The translations under genes and the position numbers were made by a program. The notes under the pieces were generated by a model. That model ran no database searches. It saw only the letters and a list, made by a program, of their open reading frames with translations, and was not told the origin of the DNA. From NCBI GenBank assembly GCA_002509665.1, contig DADN01000121.1, positions 1-5,996 of the forward strand: DNA of 5,996 nt, written 5' to 3'. This document shows, one piece after another, positions 1 to 5,578 of the stretch (position 1 is the stretch's first letter; each line of letters begins with the position of its first letter). Origin of the DNA: Methanobacterium sp. UBA8 (lineage in GTDB: Archaea > Methanobacteriota > Methanobacteria > Methanobacteriales > Methanobacteriaceae).

Positions 1-1274
1 ATTTACCTGTGCTGTGGATTTCGTTCATATATATCCTGTTGTATTGGATTTATACTCAGTTAACGGATGATAATTTAAATATGCTTGTTTGGGGGGCAGC
101 AATTATTCTGACAATGCTGTTTATTCGCCAAATGTGGGATTTGAAAGAGAGTAACCAGGCACGAGAATTACTGCAAAGAAATCAGGAAATATTAAAAAAG
201 CGGGAAAAACACTTGAGTTTAATAACAGACAACATGATGGATTTAATAACAAGGATTGATGTCAATGGAAAATATCAATACGTTAGTCCATCTGCATATA
301 AAGTTCTAGGTTATACACCAGAAAATATGCTGAAAAATAATATTTTAGAATTAGTACACCCTTATGATCTAGAAAGACTAAGATTATCCGCTCAAAAAGC
401 AATTGATACTCATTCCTCCGGTGAAATTGAATACCGGCATAAAACACCCTTTGGAGATTATGAATGGGTTCAAACTGCAGGTACGCCAATATTTGATGAA
501 GAAAATAACTTTAAAGGGTTCGTGTGTGGCAGCAGGAACATAAGCTATCGAAAAAATGTTGAAGAGCAAATTAAAACCTCACTTGAAGAAAAAGAAGTGC
601 TACTAAAAGAGATCCACCACAGGGTAAAAAATAATATGCAGATAATTTCCAGTTTACTGAGCCTCCAATCCAGATATATTAAAGACGAAAACTATCTGGC
701 AATTTTCAATGAAAGCCAGGATAGAGTGAAATCTATGGCTATGATTCATGAAGGTCTTTACAAAAGCGATAATTTGGCCAGAATTAACTTTGAAGAATAT
801 ATACATAATTTAATAACTGGACTTTTTAGTTCTTATGGGGTAGATGAAAACATAATTAAAACAAAAATTAATTTAGATAAGGTTCTGTTAAATGTAGATA
901 CTGCCATCCCATTAGGGTTAATTCTCAATGAACTGATTTCTAACAGCTTAAAACATGCATTTCCACAGTATAACCAAAATTTTAAAAATGCCGCATTTGC
1001 AAATCCTGCAGTTGAAACCAGCAGCACAGCAAACGTAAAATTTACCTCTCCTGAAGAAATTAAAGGAGAAATAAATGTTTCACTTACACAAAACGAGGAC
1101 ATACTGAAACTGGTAGTCGGTGATAATGGTATAGGGTTCTCTGAAAATATCGATTTTAGAGATACAAAATCATTAGGTTTACAACTTGTAAACACACTTG
1201 TAGGTCAACTTAGAGGAGAAATAGAACTTGAAAAAGATAATGGAACAAAATTTATACTCAATTTAAAAATGTAA
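1..1274 (+). CDS. PAS sensor histidine kinase, HisKA_2 class (5' end outside window)
   Basis: Membrane-bound sensor kinase, expected to autophosphorylate on histidine and pass phosphate to a response regulator; no regulator gene is visible here. The frame is open to the left edge, so the GTG at base 9 is probably internal. Numbered from that GTG, residues 1-18 and 24-41 are hydrophobic and look like the last two helices of a longer membrane sensor domain. A charged coiled-coil linker (about 42-68) leads to a PAS/PAC domain (about 68-182). The HisKA_2 dimerisation box is EIHHRVKNNMQ at 201-211; the second His (204) is the one normally invariant. The ATPase domain has an N box (NELISNSLKHAF, 307-318), G1 (GDNGIGF, 371-377) and G2 (SLGLQLV, 388-394), so all catalytic boxes are present. 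An insert of about 35 residues (321-356, rich in N, A, S, T) sits between N box and G1. The stimulus cannot be told from the visible part. Confidence 0.9.
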   Translation, partial: LPVLWISFIYILLYWIYTQLTDDNLNMLVWGAAIILTMLFIRQMWDLKESNQARELLQRNQEILKKREKHLSLITDNMMDLITRIDVNGKYQYVSPSAYKVLGYTPENMLKNNILELVHPYDLERLRLSAQKAIDTHSSGEIEYRHKTPFGDYEWVQTAGTPIFDEENNFKGFVCGSRNISYRKNVEEQIKTSLEEKEVLLKEIHHRVKNNMQIISSLLSLQSRYIKDENYLAIFNESQDRVKSMAMIHEGLYKSDNLARINFEEYIHNLITGLFSSYGVDENIIKTKINLDKVLLNVDTAIPLGLILNELISNSLKHAFPQYNQNFKNAAFANPAVETSSTANVKFTSPEEIKGEINVSLTQNEDILKLVVGDNGIGFSENIDFRDTKSLGLQLVNTLVGQLRGEIELEKDNGTKFILNLKM

Positions 1275-1277
1275 TAT

Positions 1278-1294
1278 AAAAAAATTAAAAAAAA
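1278..1294 (-). terminator. Oligo-T terminator of the 30-residue peptide gene
   Basis: Read on the minus strand this is eight T, two A, then seven T, beginning about 20 bases after the stop codon of the small gene at 1315-1407. Archaeal RNA polymerase terminates on runs of U without needing a hairpin, so this is a convincing minus-strand terminator. It lies just beyond the stop codon of the converging kinase gene. No equivalent T run serves the kinase on the plus strand. Confidence 0.6.
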
Positions 1295-1314
1295 TAGATT
1301 TAAACAAACTAAAT

Positions 1315-1407
1315 TTATTCAGCACTTCTGTTTAATACATGAGTCATGAGGGATACGCCTACAAACCCAACTATAATAACTAATAAAAGTAACATTACTT
1401 CACTCAT
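1315..1407 (-). CDS. 30-residue single-pass membrane peptide
   Basis: A short reading frame starting MSEVMLLLLVIIVGF and ending LNRSAE. The ribosome binding site AGGTG lies five bases before the ATG, a good match to the archaeal consensus. A strong oligo-T terminator follows the stop, and a TATA-like stretch lies about 60 bases upstream, so it has the parts of a stand-alone gene. Residues 4-22 are almost entirely hydrophobic (M, L, V, I, G, F) and would form one transmembrane helix. It is preceded by an acidic residue and followed by a short polar tail with His and Arg. There is no cleavage-site pattern, so it is more likely a membrane-resident microprotein than a signal peptide. I do not recognise the family. 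It could be a small subunit of a membrane complex or a toxin-like peptide; nothing in the window decides. Coding status is inferred from signals and hydropathy only. Confidence 0.6.
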   Translation of the reverse strand: MSEVMLLLLVIIVGFVGVSLMTHVLNRSAE

Positions 1408-1460
1408 AATTACACCTTTTATTTTTGTCTTTTTAAACATTTATTTTCAAACAATATAAC

Positions 1461-1480
1461 CTTTTTTATATATATTTTAA
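1461..1480. promoter_or_regulatory. AT-rich TATA-like element, possibly bidirectional
   Basis: The stretch contains TTTATATA on the plus strand (1465-1472) and a near-symmetric AT run on the minus strand. Read leftward, initiation some 25 bases away (near 1446) would give the 30-residue peptide gene a leader of about 40 bases. Read rightward, initiation would fall near 1497, just before the hairpins at 1504-1612. The plus-strand reading fits the archaeal TATA consensus slightly better. Direction and start sites are inferred from spacing only. Confidence 0.4.
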
Positions 1481-1503
1481 CCGCTATATTATGACTTTTA
1501 AGA

Positions 1504-1522
1504 TCTAAATCTTAAATTTAGA
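1504..1522. repeat. Short perfect hairpin
   Basis: TCTAAAT (1504-1510) and ATTTAGA (1516-1522) are perfect inverted repeats around a five-base loop. It abuts the larger hairpin at 1522-1612, sharing one base, so the two may be parts of one structured transcript. No T run follows on either strand, so it does not look like a simple terminator. Confidence 0.5.
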
Positions 1523-1612
1523 AGTCCACATTACACGAGGTATAGTCAAATCCATTCATAATATGGATCATTGGACTGAAATACCTATGTTGATATATTG
1601 TAATTTGGACTT
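1522..1612. other. Long imperfect hairpin, candidate structured RNA or small palindromic element
   Basis: Hand pairing gives five nested stems, about 29 base pairs: 1522-1528 with 1606-1612 (7), 1530-1535 with 1599-1604 (6), 1538-1543 with 1581-1586 (6), 1544-1547 with 1574-1577 (4) and 1550-1555 with 1563-1568 (6), closing a seven-base loop at 1556-1562. The two outer stems are separated by a single C/T mismatch, so the ends form a 14-base inverted repeat with one mismatch. A 2 by 12 asymmetric internal loop lies next to the third stem. No open reading frame fits it. It lies between the end of the ACT-domain gene and the promoter region of the small peptide gene. It could be a noncoding RNA read rightward from a TATA-like element at 1465-1472, a structured 3' region of the leftward ACT-gene transcript, or a small inverted-repeat element. 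The pairing is seen directly; the function is not known. Confidence 0.45.
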
Positions 1613-1632
1613 ACCCTATATAAACCTTATTA

Positions 1633-2136
1633 TTAATAAATAGAGACCCTTTTTACGCCTTCAATTTTTAAAAAATCGTTGATTAAATTTCCTTCAATTG
1701 GTTTTTCTGTTATAATGGTAAGTAAAGGATTTTCTTCAATCTCTGGGTCCCCTGCATGCACCTGCCTTATGCTTATATTTTTGCTTGATATTAATTCTGT
1801 AGCCCGGGCAATTATCCCTGCATTTTGAGCATCAGCCTCTATTTCCACAACTCCAAATCCTAATTCTTTCGCTACGCCCTTAACTAACGTACCTGCAGGA
1901 GTAATGTTCTTAAATATCTTCGCAAGCTGTTCATCTGAAAGTATAACATCCACTGTGGTTTTAATACTTCTCCGATCCACATTTACCGCCCTTGCAAGTG
2001 CTACATCACTTATTTCAATATTACCACAGTATATTCTACCATTTTCTCCAACCCGCAAGCCGTGCTCAACTATTTTTCTTGCTACACTCATACGTGCTGG
2101 AAATTTCTCGAATTTATGCTTTATTTTCTCCCACAT
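1633..2136 (-). CDS. Archaeal HTH plus ACT domain regulator of amino acid metabolism
   Basis: A 167-residue cytosolic protein of the archaeal family described as predicted regulator of amino acid metabolism with an ACT domain (COG2150 type). Residues about 14-64 form a helical region with a helix-turn-helix-like pattern; ISDVALARAVNVDRRSIKTT (42-61) reads as 'switch on early helix, then recognition helix'. Residues about 93-167 form a C-terminal ACT domain, from the first strand GVVEIEADAQNAGIIARATE, through the NISIRQVHAGDP segment, to the final strand VKRVSIY. ACT domains usually bind amino acids, so the protein is expected to sense an amino acid and act on DNA; ligand and targets are unknown. 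Full length for the family. The ATG at 2136 is preceded by GGCGGATC three bases upstream, only a loose ribosome binding site, but the N-terminus fits. It faces away from the ligase gene that starts at 2720. Confidence 0.85.
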   Translation of the reverse strand: MWEKIKHKFEKFPARMSVARKIVEHGLRVGENGRIYCGNIEISDVALARAVNVDRRSIKTTVDVILSDEQLAKIFKNITPAGTLVKGVAKELGFGVVEIEADAQNAGIIARATELISSKNISIRQVHAGDPEIEENPLLTIITEKPIEGNLINDFLKIEGVKRVSIY

Positions 2137-2170
2137 AAAGATCCGCCAGACTTTACTTTTCCTTTTTTAC

Positions 2171-2202
2171 TGATAACTCTATTTGGATAATATACCAGTT
2201 AT
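2171..2202 (-). promoter_or_regulatory. Possible promoter of the ACT-domain gene, flanked by an inverted repeat
   Basis: On the minus strand GGTATATTATCC (2184-2195) is a weak TATA-like element about 50 bases before the start codon. It is bracketed by ATAACT (2173-2178) and AGTTAT (2197-2202), an inverted repeat with centres 24 bp apart. That arrangement could be an operator for autoregulation, but the arms are short and AT-rich, so chance is a real alternative. Confidence 0.3.
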
Positions 2203-2611
2203 TAGCCATAAAAATGGATAAACAAGATTGCTTTTGTTTAGCACATTTTTGTATAAAATCAATCATTAGTGTATAAAATAAAGCATATAAATTTTTTCTA
2301 AAATTAAATCATTCTACACAATGAAATATTAAATCCTTTCTTTGATATGATTTAAACTTTTAATTTATCTTTGGATGCCTATTTCAGTATTAGCTGATTT
2401 GCAAAATACAAATAAGGAATATAGATATTTACCATCTTGAACTCGTTAATACATTCTAATTTAATAGAAATTTGAATTTTCCCACAGCTATTTGACTCTT
2501 CAGATATGTCTTATTAAAAATTTCGTATAAAAACCTTCCAAAATAATCCAAATAACCTGAAAAATAAAAAATCGTAATAAAAACTAATTTTCAATTATTT
2601 AAACCGCAAAG
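2203..2611. other. AT-rich intergenic stretch without a supported gene
   Basis: About 400 bases with no reading frame longer than about 20 codons that has a ribosome binding site. Stop codons are dense in all frames. The only local structure noted is a direct repeat, TGTATAAAAT, at 2250-2259 and 2270-2279. The 20 bp period keeps both copies on nearly the same face of the helix. It may be a protein-binding site or simply AT-rich sequence. No tRNA-like fold or insertion-sequence remnant was recognised. Confidence 0.5.
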
Positions 2612-2612
2612 G

Positions 2613-2656
2613 TTAATAATATAAAAAAACTTAACAATTGTTAAGTCGATTTATAA
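2613..2656 (+). promoter_or_regulatory. Candidate promoter of the glutamate-cysteine ligase-like gene
   Basis: Two TATA-like elements are possible. AATATAAA at 2618-2625 would start transcription near 2645, inside the first palindrome. TTTATAA at 2650-2656 would start near 2678, giving a leader of about 40 bases to the ATG at 2720; in that case the second palindrome overlaps the TATA box. Under either choice the palindromes lie where a bound protein would block transcription factors or polymerase. Confidence 0.45.
2629..2646. promoter_or_regulatory. Operator-like perfect 18-bp palindrome (copy 1)
   Basis: ACTTAACAATTGTTAAGT is perfectly self-complementary over 18 bases. Its core TAACAATTGTTA recurs at 2654-2665. 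Perfect palindromes of this length at a promoter usually mark binding by a dimeric regulator such as a MarR-like or other winged-helix repressor. The regulator is not identified. Confidence 0.6.
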
Positions 2657-2665
2657 CAATTGTTA
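2654..2665. promoter_or_regulatory. Operator-like 12-bp palindrome (copy 2)
   Basis: TAACAATTGTTA repeats the core of the palindrome at 2629-2646. The two centres are 22 bp apart, about two helical turns, so two dimers could bind on the same face of the DNA and cooperate. It overlaps the downstream TATA-like element TTTATAA (2650-2656). Confidence 0.6.
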
Positions 2666-2719
2666 ACTTAGTTTGAGGATGGATTTTAATTGGTTGTAAA
2701 GTTATTTGGTGAGGAAAAT

Positions 2720-4102
2720 ATGAAAAGAGAGGAAATTAAAAAGTTAATATACCAGCGGTATATTGAACCTACGAAGCTAAAAAGGGATGTTTTTGCTGGA
2801 GTAGAAATTGAACTACCAATCATCAACTTAAACAAAAAGGCAGTAAATTGTAAACTAATTCATGAATTGACTGTAAAATTTAAAAACCACTTTAACTTCA
2901 AAATAAAAACCAGAGATGAAAATGGTATAATCTGCGCCATTGAAGATCCAGTGACAAATGATATTTACACTTATGATTGTTCATATAACAACCTTGAAAT
3001 TTCATTTGGAAAAGAAAAAAACCTGTACTCTGTTAAAGAAAGGTTTGAAGAATATTACAAATTTATTCAAGATGTATTGAATAAAGAAAACCACACTTTA
3101 ACAGGCTTTGGTGTTAATCCTTATAAAAAATATAACAAACATCTTCCTGTACCTAATGGAAGATATAGAATGTTGTATCATCATTTATGTACATATCACA
3201 GGTATGAAAAGGAAATAAGTTTTCATGATATGCCAGAATTTGGCATGTTTACCAGTGCAGCACAGACTCAGATAGATGTTGATTTTGATGATTTAATACC
3301 TACAATCAGTGCATTTTCTAAACTCGAACCAATAAAAGCTATTCTCTTTTCTAACTCTGTGTTAAACGGAGAAAATGTGGAATTAGCTTGCAGTCGAGAT
3401 ATGCTGTGGGAAAACAGTATGCAGGGATATAACAAGAAAAACATTGGAATGTATGATCCTTTACCTCAAAGTATTGAAGAACTTCTTGAATATATACTCA
3501 GTACAAGCATATACTGTACTGAACAAGAAGGAAAGTACATTAACTTCCTTCCCACTCCCATAACTGAGTTTTTCAAAAGAGATGAAATAAATGGAGAATA
3601 CTTTGAAGGTGGAAAATATAATGAAATAACCTTTAAACCAAAGAAAAAAGACTTCAATTATCTTCGATCTTTTAAATTTGAAGATTTAACTTTTAGGGGC
3701 ACAATAGAATTTAGATCAGTTTGTTGTCAGCCAGTTAATGAAACAATGACTGTTCATGCCTTTCACTTGGGACTTATAAATCAGATAGATAATATAAATC
3801 AAATTTTAGATAATGATACTGTCCTGTTTAACAGGCTTTATTCTCTAACTGAGCTGCGAAAAATGTTTGTGAAATCTTATCTTCCAGAATTTGTAGAGGA
3901 AAAAGAACTTAAAATGCTTTTAATTAAAATTCTTGATTTAGCATCCGAAAGTCTAAAAGAACGAGGAAACAAAGAGGAAGAACTTCTAAAACCATTGTAT
4001 AAACGAGCTAAATCTTTAGAAAATCCTGCTCAAAGACTGATAAGACATTTAAATTCTGGAGGGAAAATAGAAGAATTAATCTATGAATATGGAAAGCTCT
4101 AG
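2720..4102 (+). CDS. Glutamate-cysteine ligase family protein (GCS2-like carboxylate-amine ligase)
   Basis: A 460-residue cytosolic enzyme resembling the GCS2 type of gamma-glutamylcysteine synthetase, which joins the glutamate side-chain carboxyl to cysteine using ATP. GVEIELP (27-33) is the early acidic metal/ATP motif. YDCSYNNLEISFG (85-97) matches the second acidic strand. GRYRML (147-152) followed by FTSAAQTQIDVDFDD (177-191) matches the plant-type segment GRY..M ... Q.N.DF. FRGTIEFRSVCCQP (325-338) matches the late RGTxExRS motif. Substrate specificity is not proven; the family includes ligases for other amines. The ATG at 2720 is chosen because GGTGAGG lies five bases before it; an in-frame TTG at 2690 would add ten residues. 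The promoter carries twin palindromes. Methanogens of this group are not known as glutathione makers, so the substrate may be different. Lys, Asn, Ile and AT-rich codons match the neighbours, so recent transfer is not evident. Confidence 0.75.
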   Translation: MKREEIKKLIYQRYIEPTKLKRDVFAGVEIELPIINLNKKAVNCKLIHELTVKFKNHFNFKIKTRDENGIICAIEDPVTNDIYTYDCSYNNLEISFGKEKNLYSVKERFEEYYKFIQDVLNKENHTLTGFGVNPYKKYNKHLPVPNGRYRMLYHHLCTYHRYEKEISFHDMPEFGMFTSAAQTQIDVDFDDLIPTISAFSKLEPIKAILFSNSVLNGENVELACSRDMLWENSMQGYNKKNIGMYDPLPQSIEELLEYILSTSIYCTEQEGKYINFLPTPITEFFKRDEINGEYFEGGKYNEITFKPKKKDFNYLRSFKFEDLTFRGTIEFRSVCCQPVNETMTVHAFHLGLINQIDNINQILDNDTVLFNRLYSLTELRKMFVKSYLPEFVEEKELKMLLIKILDLASESLKERGNKEEELLKPLYKRAKSLENPAQRLIRHLNSGGKIEELIYEYGKL

Positions 4103-4256
4103 TTCATATAATTTATTACTAGCTTGTTTTCGATTAAATGACATATCATATGTATTCTGGATGATATTTAATGTGTGATAGTGCTCTATTATGATTTCTA
4201 CAAGCCCAAATTAGATATGTGATTGTTTAAACTATTAAAATAATTATTAAATTTTA

Positions 4257-4272
4257 ATTTGTAAATACAAAT
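4257..4272. promoter_or_regulatory. Operator-like inverted repeat upstream of the M20 peptidase gene
   Basis: ATTTGTA (4257-4263) and TACAAAT (4266-4272) are perfect seven-base arms around two A. It lies about 70 bases before the peptidase start and just upstream of an AT-rich TATA-like run near 4277-4286. The sequence differs from the AACAATTGTT palindromes in front of the ligase gene, which argues against a shared regulator. AT content makes a chance match plausible. Confidence 0.35.
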
Positions 4273-4276
4273 AAAA

Positions 4277-4286
4277 AAATTTAAAT
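4277..4286 (+). promoter_or_regulatory. Possible promoter of the M20 peptidase gene
   Basis: AAATTTAAAT is a weak TATA-like run. Initiation about 25 bases downstream (near 4308) would leave a leader of about 36 bases. The roughly 240-base gap after the ligase gene, together with this element, suggests separate transcription, although readthrough from the ligase is not excluded. Confidence 0.25.
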
Positions 4287-4343
4287 TCAAGGTAGTGATA
4301 GTCTACTTAAAAACTTAAACATTTTAGGTAATAGGTGAAAATT

Positions 4344-5456
4344 TTGAATAAAGAACGATTACTAGAAACATTTTCAGATTTAGTTTCAATTTACAGCCCT
4401 TCCCTTTCAGAAAGACTTGTTTGCGATTATTTAAGTTCTAAACTTAGCGAATTAGGATTTATTCTTCATGAAGATCTGGTAGGAGAAAAAATTGGGGGAA
4501 ATAGTGGAAATTTATATGGATTTTTACCAGGAGATGAATCTTTAGAACCCTTGCTTTTTTGTGCACATATGGATACAGTAGAACCTGCCCGTGGAAAAAA
4601 AGCCATATTTCATGATGATGGGTCAATCACATCCAATGGAGAAACCATTCTGGGATGTGACGCATTATCTGGAGTAACTGCAATTATAGAAGCTATTAAA
4701 ACGATGAAAGAAGAGAATATACATCATCGGCCCATTGAAATATTATTTTGTGTCGCAGAAGAGATATATGGTCTTGGATCAAAATTTTTTGACTACTCCA
4801 TAATAAAATCAAAAGAATCATACACTCTTGATTTATCAGGGAACGTTGGATCAGCTGCTTATAAAGCGCCTTCACTCCTTACTTTTGATATAATCATAAA
4901 AGGAAAGTCTGCTCATTCCAATTTTAAATGCAAAGAAAGCGTTAATGCGATAATCGTTGCTGCAAAAGCACTTGCACAAATAAAAACAGGCAAGATTAAT
5001 GAAAACTCTACATGCAACATAGGACTTATCCAAGGAGGGCGTGCTCCAAACATTGTCCCAGATTTATGCGCTGTTAAAGGAGAACTAAGAAGTTACTCCC
5101 ATAACGAGACTTTTAAATTATTAAATGAAGTCATAGACATATTTTCCAGAATAACTGAAGAGCATGGGGCCAAAATGGAAGTTACACATGAACTCCGTAT
5201 AGAAGCATATGAAACACCATTAAACCATTCCGTTGTAAAAAGGTTTCAAAATGTATGTGAAAAATTAGACATTCCATGTAAACTATGCTCTACACTGGGC
5301 GGTAGCGATAACAACAACATAGAACAGCATGGTATAAATGGACTTGTATTAGCAGCAGCTATGAACGGCTGCCATTCATGTGAAGAATGCACTTCAGTTT
5401 CAGAACTTGAAAACATAACAAAAATCGTAATAGAATTGATGAAAGGTGAAATTTAA
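4344..5456 (+). CDS. M20-family metallopeptidase (PepT-like)
   Basis: A 370-residue cytosolic zinc-dependent exopeptidase or amidohydrolase of the M20 family, closest in layout to PepT-like peptidases. Numbered from the TTG at 4344, the metal and catalytic residues are His75 and Asp77 (CAHMDTV), bridging Asp106 (LGCDALSG), Glu139 and Glu140 (VAEEIYG), Asp163 (TLDLSG) and His344 (GCHSCEE). The dimerisation lid, about 178-288, carries the usual His191 (KGKSAHSN). All active-site residues are therefore present. After the bridging Asp it has A-L-S-G where D-K-A-G is more usual. The C-terminal part is Cys-rich: C312xxC315 and C343xxC346xxC349 around the metal His. TTG is preferred because AGGTGA lies five bases upstream and homologues begin near NKERLL; a GTG at 4335 would add three residues. 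The substrate is unknown; the ligase-like gene upstream suggests a gamma-glutamyl or small peptide, but that is only inference. Confidence 0.85.
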   Translation: MNKERLLETFSDLVSIYSPSLSERLVCDYLSSKLSELGFILHEDLVGEKIGGNSGNLYGFLPGDESLEPLLFCAHMDTVEPARGKKAIFHDDGSITSNGETILGCDALSGVTAIIEAIKTMKEENIHHRPIEILFCVAEEIYGLGSKFFDYSIIKSKESYTLDLSGNVGSAAYKAPSLLTFDIIIKGKSAHSNFKCKESVNAIIVAAKALAQIKTGKINENSTCNIGLIQGGRAPNIVPDLCAVKGELRSYSHNETFKLLNEVIDIFSRITEEHGAKMEVTHELRIEAYETPLNHSVVKRFQNVCEKLDIPCKLCSTLGGSDNNNIEQHGINGLVLAAAMNGCHSCEECTSVSELENITKIVIELMKGEI

Positions 5457-5461
5457 AAAAA
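5455..5461 (-). terminator. Oligo-T run, possible terminator of the leftward membrane-protein gene
   Basis: Seven T on the minus strand, about 120 bases beyond the stop of the membrane-protein gene at 5579. It overlaps the stop codon of the converging peptidase gene. It is the longest minus-strand T run in the gap, but the distance makes the assignment tentative. Confidence 0.3.
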
Positions 5462-5487
5462 TACCTGCCGTAATTGAGAGCTTAAAC

Positions 5488-5505
5488 TTTTTCATCTAAA
5501 TTTTT
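5488..5505 (+). terminator. Two T5 runs, possible terminator of the M20 peptidase gene
   Basis: TTTTT occurs at 5488-5492 and 5501-5505, about 30-50 bases after the peptidase stop codon. Archaeal polymerase can stop at closely spaced T runs such as these without a hairpin. No stable stem was seen before them. Confidence 0.4.
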
Positions 5506-5578
5506 AATCTATTATTGAAATCTATTGGACTTAGCAATATATGGGTTAATGAAGTAAATTAAGAAATTAAAATACCAA

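Noticed and set aside
833..1195. Minus-strand open frame of 120 codons opposite the kinase gene
   Set aside because: It is a shadow of the kinase ATPase domain, with Ser/Phe-rich composition typical of antisense translation and no ribosome binding site.
1904..2173. Plus-strand open frame of 89 codons opposite the ACT-domain gene
   Set aside because: It is antisense to a recognised gene, with a composition typical of a shadow frame and no translation signals.
2214..2276. A 20-codon plus-strand frame starting MDKQDCFC with three cysteines
   Set aside because: There is no ribosome binding site before the ATG, and it runs through the AT-rich direct repeat. It is too short to support as a gene.
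2375..2440. A 21-codon plus-strand frame starting MPISVLADLQ
   Set aside because: It has no ribosome binding site or promoter, and its composition is no different from the surrounding noncoding sequence.
2679..2699. A six-codon upstream frame (MDFNWL) in the leader of the ligase gene, as a possible leader peptide
   Set aside because: The GAGG before the ATG has no spacing, so translation is unlikely, and there is no run of regulatory codons or an attenuator-like fold.
4094..4130. Weak hairpin at the end of the ligase gene (CTAG arms, then a T-rich tail) as a terminator
   Set aside because: Only four contiguous pairs plus a bulged extension with a 16-base loop, followed by an interrupted T run. 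Too weak to call.
4141..4153. ACATAT-C-ATATGT inverted repeat as an operator
   Set aside because: It is short and AT-rich, and lies about 200 bases before the next gene and just after the previous one, so chance is the simpler explanation.
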